DNA of 64,000 nucleotides, from the NCBI RefSeq assembly GCF_001045445.1, contig NZ_LFNF01000001.1, positions 434,001 to 498,000 on the forward strand, given 5' to 3'. Below, one piece after another: positions 14,786-22,041 of the stretch; within the stretch, counting starts at the first letter, position 1, and the number at the start of each line of letters is the position of its first letter. This DNA is from Chryseobacterium sp. BLS98. GTDB taxonomy: Bacteria > Bacteroidota > Bacteroidia > Flavobacteriales > Weeksellaceae. Both the position numbers and the translations under genes were made by a program. The notes below the pieces were generated by a model. It did no database searches and was not told the origin of the DNA. It saw nothing but the letters and a program-made list of their open reading frames with translations.

Positions 14786-17371
14786 TTAGAAAGGTGCGCC
14801 CGGCTGTGTAAAACTTCTGTCTTTGTATTTCAGCGCATCACTTAAGATATTGGCTTTGATACCGATAAAGAAGTCATATACCTTATACTGCCCGAAGGGC
14901 ACCCAGTTGAAATTGATCGTAAAACTTCGCTGATCTCTGGAGAACCCGATTCTGGTATAGGCAAGATCTTTCGTTACGAGGTCAAAATGCGTACTTCCGT
15001 TGATATTCCAGTACGGAGTAAGTTTAATACTGCCGTCCAGACCTATAGAAGCAATCTTGGTACCAAGTGCAGACAGCCCTTTTGAATACGCATAGTTGGC
15101 ATTGATATTTAAAGTCCATGCCTGATCGAAATGGGCATAATTATCATCATCAAAATAATAATTTTCATTCCTTATTTCTCCTTTTGCAGGATATTTTTTA
15201 GCATAGTCTGTTTTTTCGCCAAAGAGTTCGCTGCTTAAAGGATAGGATAACTGTACATTGAATCCCTGCACGCTGAAGTGGCCAAACTGCTCTGTTCTTA
15301 TTCCCTGTGTAGCACCCGGTTCAAACACAATCTTATAAGGCTCCAGTGAGAGGCTGGTATTAACGTTTAATTTATTATTAAAGAAAGAAGACTGCCCGTT
15401 GATGCTGAACACAGACCACGGATGGTCTTTGGCCGCGAAATTGTAATTCCCTGAAAGGTTAAGAGATTCGAAGATCTTTATTTTCTTTACGCCGGTAGAA
15501 TCACTTTTAGATTTTACCTTCATTTCAATATTGTTCCCGATATTAAAACCCAGGGCTCCTACCACACCGCTTGACGGGCTTCCTACAATTCCTTTTTCAA
15601 AAATAGAATAAGGAGTCAGCGCTCCTTCCGCATTGTAATAATTTCTGTAATATCCAAACCCTGGACTTGAGAAATCCGGTGAATAGGTAAAGCTAAGGCT
15701 TGGCGTCATCATATGTCTTACCGCTTCAATCGCAGATCCTTTTTTGAATTTCAGCATTCCGTAAAGAGTGGTCTGAAGGCTGGCAGAAGATGAGAATGTA
15801 GAATATCCCGCAATATTCTTCTGGATTTCGTCTACATCCACATTTTTTACAGGATCGTAATACTTTCTTAGAGTCTTAGTAGTTAAAGCATTGTCAACAG
15901 TTGCGTTTAAACTGAATGTAAAATATTTAGCTACCGTTGTATTGGTCCCCAGGGCAATATTATTTTTAAGCCCTGTTTGCATCTTGTCCCACATTGCTTT
16001 TTTAAAAAGCTCATTTTCCTGTGTCGTTACAAAGTTGGTCAGGTTAAAACCTGTATTCACCGTAATATTTTCAAGAAGTCCTTGTCTCACTCCCGTTTTT
16101 GACTTAAACAGATAGAACTGGTTGATGGCAACATTCACTTGGGGAAGACGAAGATCAGCAAGTCCGGTCGCAAAATTTTGAGAATATGATGCTGTTCCCG
16201 TAATTGTTGCAGGTAGTTTTAAGAATCTTTTTGTAACCGTTACCGCAGAACTCTGCTGAGTATTCAGGACGTTTTGGTTAAAAATATAGTTATTGTTAAG
16301 CGGATTGTTATAAAATTTGGTACTTACGACATCCACAGAAGCACTGAAAGTCAGGAAAGGGTTCGCCTTGGTGTCCTGAGTGTGCGTCCATGCAATTCTG
16401 TACGTACTGTTTTTAGTATAATCATCCAATCCTTTGATTCCTCTTACCATAGTTCCCACATCTGCTGTAAATGTCCCGGAATAGCGGTATTTCTTCAGAT
16501 AATTCATCTGCGGCCTCAGGTTCCAGCTCCCTTTGGTATAAATATCGGCAAGTATTTTAAGATCGAAATGCTCCCCTATCGGCTGATAATACCCTAACCC
16601 ATTGAGAAAAAAGCCTACATCTTCCCTTTCCCCAAAACTTGGAATAAGAATCCCGGCAGCCCTCTTCTCTGAGAACGGAAGAATGGCAAACGGAAGGATA
16701 AGAGGCGTAGGAACCCTTTCTATATACATCTGTATAGGCCCCGTAACAATCTGTGATTTGTTTTTGGTCTTGATCAGCTTGATGTTGGATGCCCGCATAA
16801 AGTAATCCGCAGCTGTATCTTTTTTCTTGATATAATATTCGTCCGTGGTATAATCTGCGTTCCTCATGGCAAAAACGGAATCATTATACTTCTTGGTTTT
16901 CTGTGCCGTGATGACCCCTTCACTTTCTTCTGTCCTTGCATTGAAAGCTATAGCCTGTTTGGTTTTTGTATTGTAGCTGAACTCGTTGGTTTCATACTTT
17001 TTACCGGCCTGAGTAGTAATTACAGGCTCAATAATCTTTCCTAATGAATCCAGTTTTCCGCGTGCATAGATGAGATTTTTGTTATCATCGATAGAAATAT
17101 AATCTGCATCGATCTGCATGTCCTGGTATTTTACCTGGGCATTTTTATTCAGAAACGTCATTTTCTTAGGAACATCTCTTCGCTGGTCATCTGCTTTTGT
17201 GCGGAGAACATCATCTAAAGCTTCCTTTTTTATTACAATGGTATCCTTTTTGGAAATAGTATCATTAACCGCATTTTTAGGCAATTTTTCAGGTGTTTTC
17301 TGTGCTAAAAAATTGTTAAAAATTAGGATAATTAAAATTTGTAATATATTTTTGAGGACGGTTTTGGCCAA
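14786..17371 (-). CDS. lptD: LPS-assembly outer-membrane protein LptD
   Basis: Outer-membrane translocon that inserts lipopolysaccharide into the outer leaflet. After a signal peptide (cleavage at NNFLA-Q) comes an OstA/LptA-like beta-taco domain (MQIDADYISIDDNKNLIYARG onward). A large C-terminal beta-barrel follows, containing the family segment AGILIPSFGER ... GFFLNGLGYYQPIGE. The reading frame is open to 17434, but a TAATTTTG promoter at 17393-17400 places the likely transcript start downstream of that position. The TTG at 17371 gives a compact signal peptide (AKTVLKNILQILIILIF), so I prefer it; the length is then about 861 residues. An upstream start would overlap the divergent amidase gene. 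Confidence 0.9.
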   Translation of the reverse strand: MAKTVLKNILQILIILIFNNFLAQKTPEKLPKNAVNDTISKKDTIVIKKEALDDVLRTKADDQRRDVPKKMTFLNKNAQVKYQDMQIDADYISIDDNKNLIYARGKLDSLGKIIEPVITTQAGKKYETNEFSYNTKTKQAIAFNARTEESEGVITAQKTKKYNDSVFAMRNADYTTDEYYIKKKDTAADYFMRASNIKLIKTKNKSQIVTGPIQMYIERVPTPLILPFAILPFSEKRAAGILIPSFGEREDVGFFLNGLGYYQPIGEHFDLKILADIYTKGSWNLRPQMNYLKKYRYSGTFTADVGTMVRGIKGLDDYTKNSTYRIAWTHTQDTKANPFLTFSASVDVVSTKFYNNPLNNNYIFNQNVLNTQQSSAVTVTKRFLKLPATITGTASYSQNFATGLADLRLPQVNVAINQFYLFKSKTGVRQGLLENITVNTGFNLTNFVTTQENELFKKAMWDKMQTGLKNNIALGTNTTVAKYFTFSLNATVDNALTTKTLRKYYDPVKNVDVDEIQKNIAGYSTFSSSASLQTTLYGMLKFKKGSAIEAVRHMMTPSLSFTYSPDFSSPGFGYYRNYYNAEGALTPYSIFEKGIVGSPSSGVVGALGFNIGNNIEMKVKSKSDSTGVKKIKIFESLNLSGNYNFAAKDHPWSVFSINGQSSFFNNKLNVNTSLSLEPYKIVFEPGATQGIRTEQFGHFSVQGFNVQLSYPLSSELFGEKTDYAKKYPAKGEIRNENYYFDDDNYAHFDQAWTLNINANYAYSKGLSALGTKIASIGLDGSIKLTPYWNINGSTHFDLVTKDLAYTRIGFSRDQRSFTINFNWVPFGQYKVYDFFIGIKANILSDALKYKDRSFTQPGAPF

Positions 17372-17392
17372 TTTTATTCTATAATTATGGCT

Positions 17393-17400
17393 CAAAATTA
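17393..17400 (-). promoter_or_regulatory. -7 element for lptD
   Basis: On the minus strand TAATTTTG matches TAnnTTTG. Its position argues against the longest lptD frame and for the TTG start at 17371. Confidence 0.45.
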
Positions 17401-17422
17401 GTATAATTTTTAAAACTGTAAG

Positions 17423-18712
17423 ATGTACAAACAAAAATTTAAAATAATTTTATCATTTCTCACCATCCTTTCCAGCATTTTAGTTTTTTCACAAAAGAAA
17501 TTTACAATCGTTTTGGATGCTGGGCATGGGGGAAGTGATCACGGAGCGAACAGAACTTATGCAGACATAGGAAGAGTTGCCGAGAAAGATGTTACGCTTG
17601 CCGTTACTTTAAAAGTAGGGGCAATGTTGGAAAAAAACAGAGATTTCAAAGTTATATATACCCGTAAGTACGACGAATACCCTTCCCTTTCGGACAGAAC
17701 CAATCTGGCCAACAGGAGCAAAGCTGATCTTTTTGTCTCTATCCACTGTAATTCTTCACAAAGACCTACGGCTTATGGAACCGAAACCTATGTACAGGGA
17801 CCCAACCAGAATGACGAAAATCTTGAAGTAGCCAAAAGAGAGAACGATGTAATTTTTCTGGACGAAAAAGACAGACAGACCTTCGGGTCCTACAATCCGA
17901 GTTCCCCGGAATCTCTTATAGCATTAAAACTGCAGCAAAACAAATATCTGGAATCCAGTTTATTGCTTGGCGGATTGGTAGAAGATAATTTTGTTAATAA
18001 AGACAAAAGGTTTTCAAGGGGAGTATTTCAGAAAAACCTTCACGTACTTCGTATGAATGCAATGCCATCGGTACTTATTGAAACAGGATTCATCAACCAT
18101 CCGGAAGAGAGCCATTACCTGGCCTCCGAAAAAGGACAGAATGAAATTTCGGAAAGTATTTATAATGCCATTATCGATTATAAAAAAGCAATTGACAGAA
18201 AAACAGGAGGATCCTCCATTGCTACAAGAAAACCTGAACCTGAAAAACCTGCTGAAACTCCTTTAAAAAATGATTTCAGAATTTTACTGTTGAGCTCCCC
18301 TACCAAATATAATGACGGAGATCCGGCTTTAAAGGGCTTAAATTATATTCTTCCTATTAAAGACAATGGTCAGTATAAATATTACTATGGAGTAACCAAT
18401 ATGGCCTCGATCAAGGATATTAATCTTAAAACTGCTAAAGATGCAGGCTTCAGAAATGCTTATGCGGTAGGATTTATGCCGAATCAGAAACTGCTGACAG
18501 GTTATTATACCATAGAGGTTTATACAGGCGAAAAACTGAATGGCAATTCGTTTATTCTTCAGACATTGAAAGATGTGGAAAGAAATAAAGACAATGGAGT
18601 GTTCTATTACACGTATGGTAAAGTATATACTTTGGAAGATGCTGTGAAGCTTCAAAAAGACCTTGAATCCAAGGGAATCAAGAATACCATTATCCAAAAA
18701 GTTTTTAAATAA
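17423..18712 (+). CDS. N-acetylmuramoyl-L-alanine amidase (Amidase_3)
   Basis: Zinc hydrolase that cleaves the peptide stem from peptidoglycan glycan chains, usually in daughter-cell separation. The 429 residues have a signal peptide (cleavage after VFS near residue 23) and the Amidase_3 domain (about 27-255). The domain has zinc ligands His35 (DAGHGG), Glu54 (AEKDV) and His108 (SIHCNS), and catalytic Glu220 (IETGFINH). A Pro/Glu linker leads to a C-terminal domain (about 280-429) with a SPOR-like alternation ending in LQKDLESKGIKNTIIQKVFK, suggesting binding to denuded septal glycan. It is divergent from lptD. Confidence 0.93.
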   Translation: MYKQKFKIILSFLTILSSILVFSQKKFTIVLDAGHGGSDHGANRTYADIGRVAEKDVTLAVTLKVGAMLEKNRDFKVIYTRKYDEYPSLSDRTNLANRSKADLFVSIHCNSSQRPTAYGTETYVQGPNQNDENLEVAKRENDVIFLDEKDRQTFGSYNPSSPESLIALKLQQNKYLESSLLLGGLVEDNFVNKDKRFSRGVFQKNLHVLRMNAMPSVLIETGFINHPEESHYLASEKGQNEISESIYNAIIDYKKAIDRKTGGSSIATRKPEPEKPAETPLKNDFRILLLSSPTKYNDGDPALKGLNYILPIKDNGQYKYYYGVTNMASIKDINLKTAKDAGFRNAYAVGFMPNQKLLTGYYTIEVYTGEKLNGNSFILQTLKDVERNKDNGVFYYTYGKVYTLEDAVKLQKDLESKGIKNTIIQKVFK

Positions 18713-18725
18713 CGTGAAAAATAAT

Positions 18726-18756
18726 TTTGAAGTTAAAAAGTTAATTATTACTTTTG
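18726..18756 (+). promoter_or_regulatory. Promoter of the tRNA-Glu / small protein unit
   Basis: TTTG (18726-18729), a 19-bp spacer and TACTTTTG (18749-18756). It lies 14 bp before the tRNA 5' end. Confidence 0.75.
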
Positions 18757-18770
18757 CAACCTCAAAATTT

Positions 18771-18845
18771 GGCCTATTCGTCTAGTGGTTAGGACTCAAG
18801 ATTTTCATTCTTGCAACAGGGGTTCGATTCCCCTATAGGCTACCA
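18771..18845 (+). tRNA. tRNA-Glu (TTC), with encoded CCA
   Basis: Cloverleaf with acceptor GGCCTAT pairing with ATAGGCT, anticodon stem CAAGA/TCTTG around the loop TTTTCAT (anticodon TTC), and T arm with loop GGTTCGATTCC. The 3' end reads A-CCA in the DNA. It differs from the two other tRNA-Glu genes nearby in the D arm, anticodon stem and variable region. Confidence 0.95.
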
Positions 18846-18857
18846 AATTTGAATATC

Positions 18858-19178
18858 ATGCCGGATTTAAAAATACAAGAAGCTAATCTTCTTTTTAAGA
18901 AAATCCACTCTAACCCAAAAAGTTACGATTTACAAATCAATGAAGACGGGATTACAGGCAGGGATGATAAAATAAGTTTCAGGCTTTACAGGACGGGAGA
19001 AAGGTTTGCCTTTGAAGTAACCATTGACGGACTTTCCTTTACCAATACTACGGGAGAATGGAACAATGCAATGATTATGCTTAGCAGCACAATCAAGAAA
19101 ATAGAACGAGAACAAGAGAATTTAAAAATAGAACAAGCAATAGATAAACTCAGAAAATACCTGTCCGAAGAAAATTGA
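18858..19178 (+). CDS. Hypothetical small cytosolic protein downstream of a tRNA
   Basis: A protein of 106 residues starting MPDLKIQEANLLFKK, with no signal peptide. The ATG at 18858 is preferred over an upstream TTG at 18849, which nearly abuts the tRNA. The N-terminal half looks like a beta-rich domain (ISFRLYRTGERFAFEVTIDG). The C-terminal third is a charged helix or coiled coil (STIKKIEREQENLKIEQAIDKLRKYL). No family is recognised. The start codon is only 12 bp after the tRNA CCA, with no separate promoter, so the mRNA would be released by tRNA processing. Confidence 0.7.
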   Translation: MPDLKIQEANLLFKKIHSNPKSYDLQINEDGITGRDDKISFRLYRTGERFAFEVTIDGLSFTNTTGEWNNAMIMLSSTIKKIEREQENLKIEQAIDKLRKYLSEEN

Positions 19179-19195
19179 AAAATTTTAAAAAATAA

Positions 19196-19227
19196 TTTGG
19201 CAGATTCAAAAAAAGTTTATAGTTTTG
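19196..19227 (+). promoter_or_regulatory. Promoter of rpsT
   Basis: TTTG (19196-19199), a 20-bp spacer and TAGTTTTG (19220-19227). Transcription should begin near 19231, which excludes the in-frame TTG at 19225 as start and supports the ATG at 19246. Confidence 0.75.
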
Positions 19228-19245
19228 CACTCACATTTGAACGAT

Positions 19246-19500
19246 ATGGCAAATCATAAATCAGCATTAAAGAGAATTAGACAGAACGAAGTTAGAAAAG
19301 TTCGTAACAGATATTATCACAAGACTGCAAGAACTGCTCTTAAAGTTTTGAGAAATGAAGAAAACAAAGCTGCTGCTACAGAGCAACTGCCAAAAGTTAT
19401 CGCTTTATTGGATAAATTAGCTAAGAAAAACATTATCCACAAAAACAAAGCGGCTAACTTGAAAAGCAAATTAACAAAGCACGTTAATAAATTAGCGTAA
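19246..19500 (+). CDS. rpsT: 30S ribosomal protein S20
   Basis: Small primary 16S rRNA-binding protein. The 84 residues start [21 protein letters not shown], the typical S20 N terminus, and end in the helical [24 protein letters not shown]. The start is fixed by the promoter upstream. It is followed after 10 bp by a tRNA-Glu gene, so transcription probably continues through both downstream tRNAs to the hairpin at 19753. Confidence 0.97.
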   Translation: MANHKSALKRIRQNEVRKVRNRYYHKTARTALKVLRNEENKAAATEQLPKVIALLDKLAKKNIIHKNKAANLKSKLTKHVNKLA

Positions 19501-19510
19501 AAGTATAGTT

Positions 19511-19582
19511 GGCCCGTTCGTCTATCGGTTAGGACCTCAGATTTTCATTCTGGTAAGAGGGGTTCGATTCCCCTACGGGCTA
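19511..19582 (+). tRNA. tRNA-Glu (TTC), second copy
   Basis: Acceptor GGCCCGT pairs with ACGGGCT. The anticodon stem is CAGA/TCTG around TTTTCAT (anticodon TTC). No CCA is encoded (TACT follows). It is identical over all 72 nt to the copy at 19679. Confidence 0.95.
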
Positions 19583-19678
19583 CTAATTTTAATCACTGCT
19601 AACCGAGTGGTTAAAAATAAGAGTTGACACTTATAAAAACAAAAAATCTAACACACTATCTGATAGTGGAAGATAGAG

Positions 19679-19750
19679 GGCCCGTTCGTCTATCGGTTAG
19701 GACCTCAGATTTTCATTCTGGTAAGAGGGGTTCGATTCCCCTACGGGCTA
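19679..19750 (+). tRNA. tRNA-Glu (TTC), third copy
   Basis: Exact 72-nt duplicate of the gene at 19511, 96 bp downstream of it. It is followed directly by a strong hairpin terminator. Confidence 0.95.
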
Positions 19751-19752
19751 CT

Positions 19753-19795
19753 AAACAGGAAAAATGATTCATATCGTTTTTCCTGTTTTTCTTTT
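19753..19795 (+). terminator. Terminator of the rpsT-tRNA unit
   Basis: AAACAGGAAAAA (19753-19764) pairs with TTTTTCCTGTTT (19777-19788) across a 12-nt loop, followed by a T-rich tail. Confidence 0.85.
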
Positions 19796-19921
19796 AGGCA
19801 TATCCTATATAAAGATCATTCTCAGGAGACTCAGAATGCAAAATATAAGTTTCAGTCGCTTTATTTACAATCCCTTTTATTAAATTGCATCCTGATAATT
19901 CATTAAATCAGACTAGATCCA

Positions 19922-20509
19922 TTGAACGGTTTGCAAAAATTAATTGATACCATTTCAAAGTACGTTACACTTACCCAAGAGGAACAGGTGCTTTTCGGTA
20001 CTTTATGGTCAGAAAAGATTTTGGAAAAAGGCGATTATCTGCTTAGAAACGGAGAAATCTGCCGCACGGATAATTATATTGTCTCCGGAACCCTGAAGGC
20101 ATTCTGCATCAATGCCAACACCGGCAATGAAGAGATTCTGTATTTTGCCATTAATGAATGGTGGGCAACGGACATGGAGAGTTTCCGTAAACAGGAGCCT
20201 TCGATTTACAATATCCAGGCACTGGAAAAAACTGAAGTCCTACAGATCAATTTTCATGCTTTTCAAAACATGTTGAAGCAAATCCCTTCGCTTGAAAGGT
20301 ACTTCCGCATCATTTTAGAGAGCTATCTCGGAGCTTTGCAAAAAAGAATAATCTACACCCATATCTATAACGCAGAATATCGGTACCTTGATTTTTTGCA
20401 GAACTATCCACAAATTGCAACTAAAATACCACAATATCTCATTGCCTCCTATCTGGGCACCTCACCAGAATTTCTGAGCAGGATCCGGAAGAAAAACAAA
20501 ATCCATTGA
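19922..20509 (+). CDS. Crp/Fnr-family transcriptional regulator
   Basis: A protein of 195 residues with a cyclic-nucleotide-binding-like beta-roll (about 20-110: LEKGDYLLRNGEICRTDNYIVSGTLKAF) and a C-terminal winged-helix part. The recognition region PQYLIASYLGTSPEFLSRIRK lies near the end. It lacks the phosphate-binding cassette of true cAMP receptors, and no Fe-S cysteines are visible, so the ligand is unknown. No ATG start exists; TTG at 19922 (or TTG at 19931) must be used. It is followed by an FNR-like palindrome and an oxidoreductase gene, the usual regulator-target arrangement of this flavobacterial group. Confidence 0.85.
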   Translation: MNGLQKLIDTISKYVTLTQEEQVLFGTLWSEKILEKGDYLLRNGEICRTDNYIVSGTLKAFCINANTGNEEILYFAINEWWATDMESFRKQEPSIYNIQALEKTEVLQINFHAFQNMLKQIPSLERYFRIILESYLGALQKRIIYTHIYNAEYRYLDFLQNYPQIATKIPQYLIASYLGTSPEFLSRIRKKNKIH

Positions 20510-20520
20510 ACTAGATCAAT
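20505..20520. promoter_or_regulatory. Candidate Crp/Fnr operator
   Basis: ATTGAACTAGATCAAT is a palindrome with 7 of 8 pairs. It matches the FNR consensus TTGATNNNNATCAA at 9 of 10 fixed bases. Its centre is about 41 bp before the start predicted from a GACCTTTG -7-like element (20542-20549) of the downstream oxidoreductase gene, which is the class II activator position. The ACTAGATC core also occurs just before the regulator start (19912-19919). Confidence 0.6.
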
Positions 20521-20568
20521 ATTCTCCTTTTTTTAAGTTCAGACCTTTGTATTTATAAATTCAAAAAG

Positions 20569-21195
20569 ATGAACAAGTTACTTATCATTAATGCAAGCAT
20601 TAGAAATGAAAGATCCTACAGCAGAAAACTGACGCAGTTATTTGTTGATAATTGGATGCATAAACACCCTGAGGATCGTTTTACTTTCAGGGAAACAGGA
20701 CTGGAAATGATTAAGCCGATTAATGAGAAATGGATCGCCGGAGCATTTGCACAACCGGAAACCCGTGATGAAGAGGCGCAGCAAGCCTTACAACTGAGTG
20801 ATGAACTGATCAGGGAACTGAAGGAAAATAATATGTATGTCATCGGAACCCCTATGTACAACTGGTCTGTTCCAAGCGGATTAAAAGCGTATATAGACCA
20901 GGTAATGAGGATCAATGAAACCTGGAAGTTCCGTTCCGGAAAACCTGATGGAGATTATGTTGGACTGCTTGAGAATAAAAAACTGTTCATTCTTTCGAGC
21001 AGAGGTGATACAGGTTATGGCGAAGGTGAAAAAAATGAGCATATGAATTTTCAGACAACGTATTTAAAGTTTATTTTCGGAATCATGGGAGTTAAAGATA
21101 TTACTGTAATTTCACTGGATAATGAAGAGTTTGGAGGCGAAATATTTGAACATTCAAAACAGAAAATTTTCCAGGCTATCAACGCTATTGAATAA
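20569..21195 (+). CDS. FMN-dependent NAD(P)H oxidoreductase (AzoR/AcpD-like)
   Basis: Flavodoxin-fold quinone/azo reductase of 208 residues. The N-terminal strand and FMN phosphate loop read LLIINASIRNERSYSRKL. GTPMYNWSVPSGLKAYIDQV (about 93-112) is the hallmark that stacks on the isoalloxazine, and SSRGDTGYGEG follows near 145. Family members reduce quinones, azo dyes or nitro compounds with NAD(P)H and protect from electrophile stress. It is controlled by its own promoter with the FNR-like site and ends in a strong terminator. Confidence 0.88.
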   Translation: MNKLLIINASIRNERSYSRKLTQLFVDNWMHKHPEDRFTFRETGLEMIKPINEKWIAGAFAQPETRDEEAQQALQLSDELIRELKENNMYVIGTPMYNWSVPSGLKAYIDQVMRINETWKFRSGKPDGDYVGLLENKKLFILSSRGDTGYGEGEKNEHMNFQTTYLKFIFGIMGVKDITVISLDNEEFGGEIFEHSKQKIFQAINAIE

Positions 21196-21204
21196 TTTTG
21201 CAAC

Positions 21205-21236
21205 AAAGAGAGATTTTAATAAAATCTCTCTTTTGT
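21205..21236 (+). terminator. Terminator after the oxidoreductase gene
   Basis: Perfect 13-bp stem: AAAGAGAGATTTT (21205-21217) pairs with AAAATCTCTCTTT (21221-21233) across a 3-nt loop, followed by T. Confidence 0.88.
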
Positions 21237-21292
21237 TATCTGTTCATTTTAATCTTTACTAAAATTTTTAGGAAATATTCTGAAAAAAGTTC

Positions 21293-21300
21293 TACCTTTG
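21293..21300 (+). promoter_or_regulatory. -7 element for the GntR regulator gene
   Basis: TACCTTTG matches TAnnTTTG. The candidate operator begins 2 bp downstream, so a bound repressor would cover the transcription start. Confidence 0.55.
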
Positions 21301-21301
21301 C

Positions 21302-21325
21302 ATTCATCAGATGATAAGATGTATT
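21302..21325. promoter_or_regulatory. GntR candidate operator O1
   Basis: The site contains ATTCATCAGATGATAAGATG followed by TATT. It shares the core CATCAGATGA and outer half sites with the site in front of the transporter gene (22002-22026), and lies directly between the -7 element and the regulator ATG. Confidence 0.65.
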
Positions 21326-21326
21326 T

Positions 21327-21983
21327 ATGCAAATTCAAAGAAGAACATTAGCCCAGGAAGTTGCAGAACGATTGATTCAAGGTATAATCAACGATGAATA
21401 TGCTATTGGTGAAAAGCTTCCGATTGAACCGGAACTGATGAAAATTTACGGTGTAGGGCGTTCCAGCATTCGTGAAGCCATAAAAATATTATCTATAAAA
21501 GGAGTATTGAGTGTCCAGCAGGGTGTGGGAACGTTCGTAACTTCTAAAAATGTGCAGGAATCATTAGAAACCAAGATCGACAAAGCTGAAATAGAAGAAG
21601 TATATGAAGTACGTTCTGTCCTGGATTCTAAGATTGCAGCGAAGGCAGCCATTCATCGCAGCGAAAAAGATTTAAAAACAATGAAAATATATCTGGATCT
21701 CCGGGAAAAGCTTGCTGGAGAAAACCAGGCACTGGAATGCTACCAGGCTGATATCAATTTTCACATATCCATTGCCGAAGCTTGTGGTAATACATTATTG
21801 AAAGAAATATATAAGATAACAAGCAAGCATATTCTCAGAACATTTGAGAGCAGTCACAACAACACTACAGACTCTTTCAAAATTTCACAAAAAATACATA
21901 CAGATCTTTATCAATGTATTGAAAAGAAGGATCCAGAAAATGCAGCCCGTATCGCACAGCTTATTGTAGATAAAGTATATTAA
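21327..21983 (+). CDS. GntR-family (FadR subfamily) transcriptional regulator
   Basis: A protein of 218 residues with an N-terminal winged helix (about 8-75; QEVAERLIQGIINDEYAIGEKLP, GVGRSSIREAIKILSIKGVLSVQQGVGTFV) and a C-terminal all-helical FCD ligand-binding domain. The domain's metal/ligand segment reads CYQADINFHISIAEACGNTLLKEIY. FadR-type regulators bind small carboxylates or similar ligands and dissociate from DNA. The neighbouring efflux pump and two related operator-like sites suggest that it represses itself and the pump. The inducer is unknown. Confidence 0.9.
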   Translation: MQIQRRTLAQEVAERLIQGIINDEYAIGEKLPIEPELMKIYGVGRSSIREAIKILSIKGVLSVQQGVGTFVTSKNVQESLETKIDKAEIEEVYEVRSVLDSKIAAKAAIHRSEKDLKTMKIYLDLREKLAGENQALECYQADINFHISIAEACGNTLLKEIYKITSKHILRTFESSHNNTTDSFKISQKIHTDLYQCIEKKDPENAARIAQLIVDKVY

Positions 21984-22001
21984 CAAATAATTTTTTAACA
22001 A

Positions 22002-22026
22002 AATTCATCAGATGACATGATGAATT
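22002..22026. promoter_or_regulatory. GntR candidate operator O2
   Basis: Perfect inverted repeat: AATTCATCA (22002-22010) and TGATGAATT (22018-22026) with GATGACA between them. It contains the same CATCAGATGA core as O1 and ends 15 bp before the transporter ATG. Confidence 0.7.
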
Positions 22027-22041
22027 TTAAAATTACAATTC

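Noticed and set aside
19583..19678. tRNA-like fragment (AACCGAGTGGTTA, like a Ser/Leu tRNA D arm) between the second and third tRNA-Glu
   Set aside because: No acceptor stem, anticodon arm or T arm can be formed around it. It is probably chance or a remote relic.
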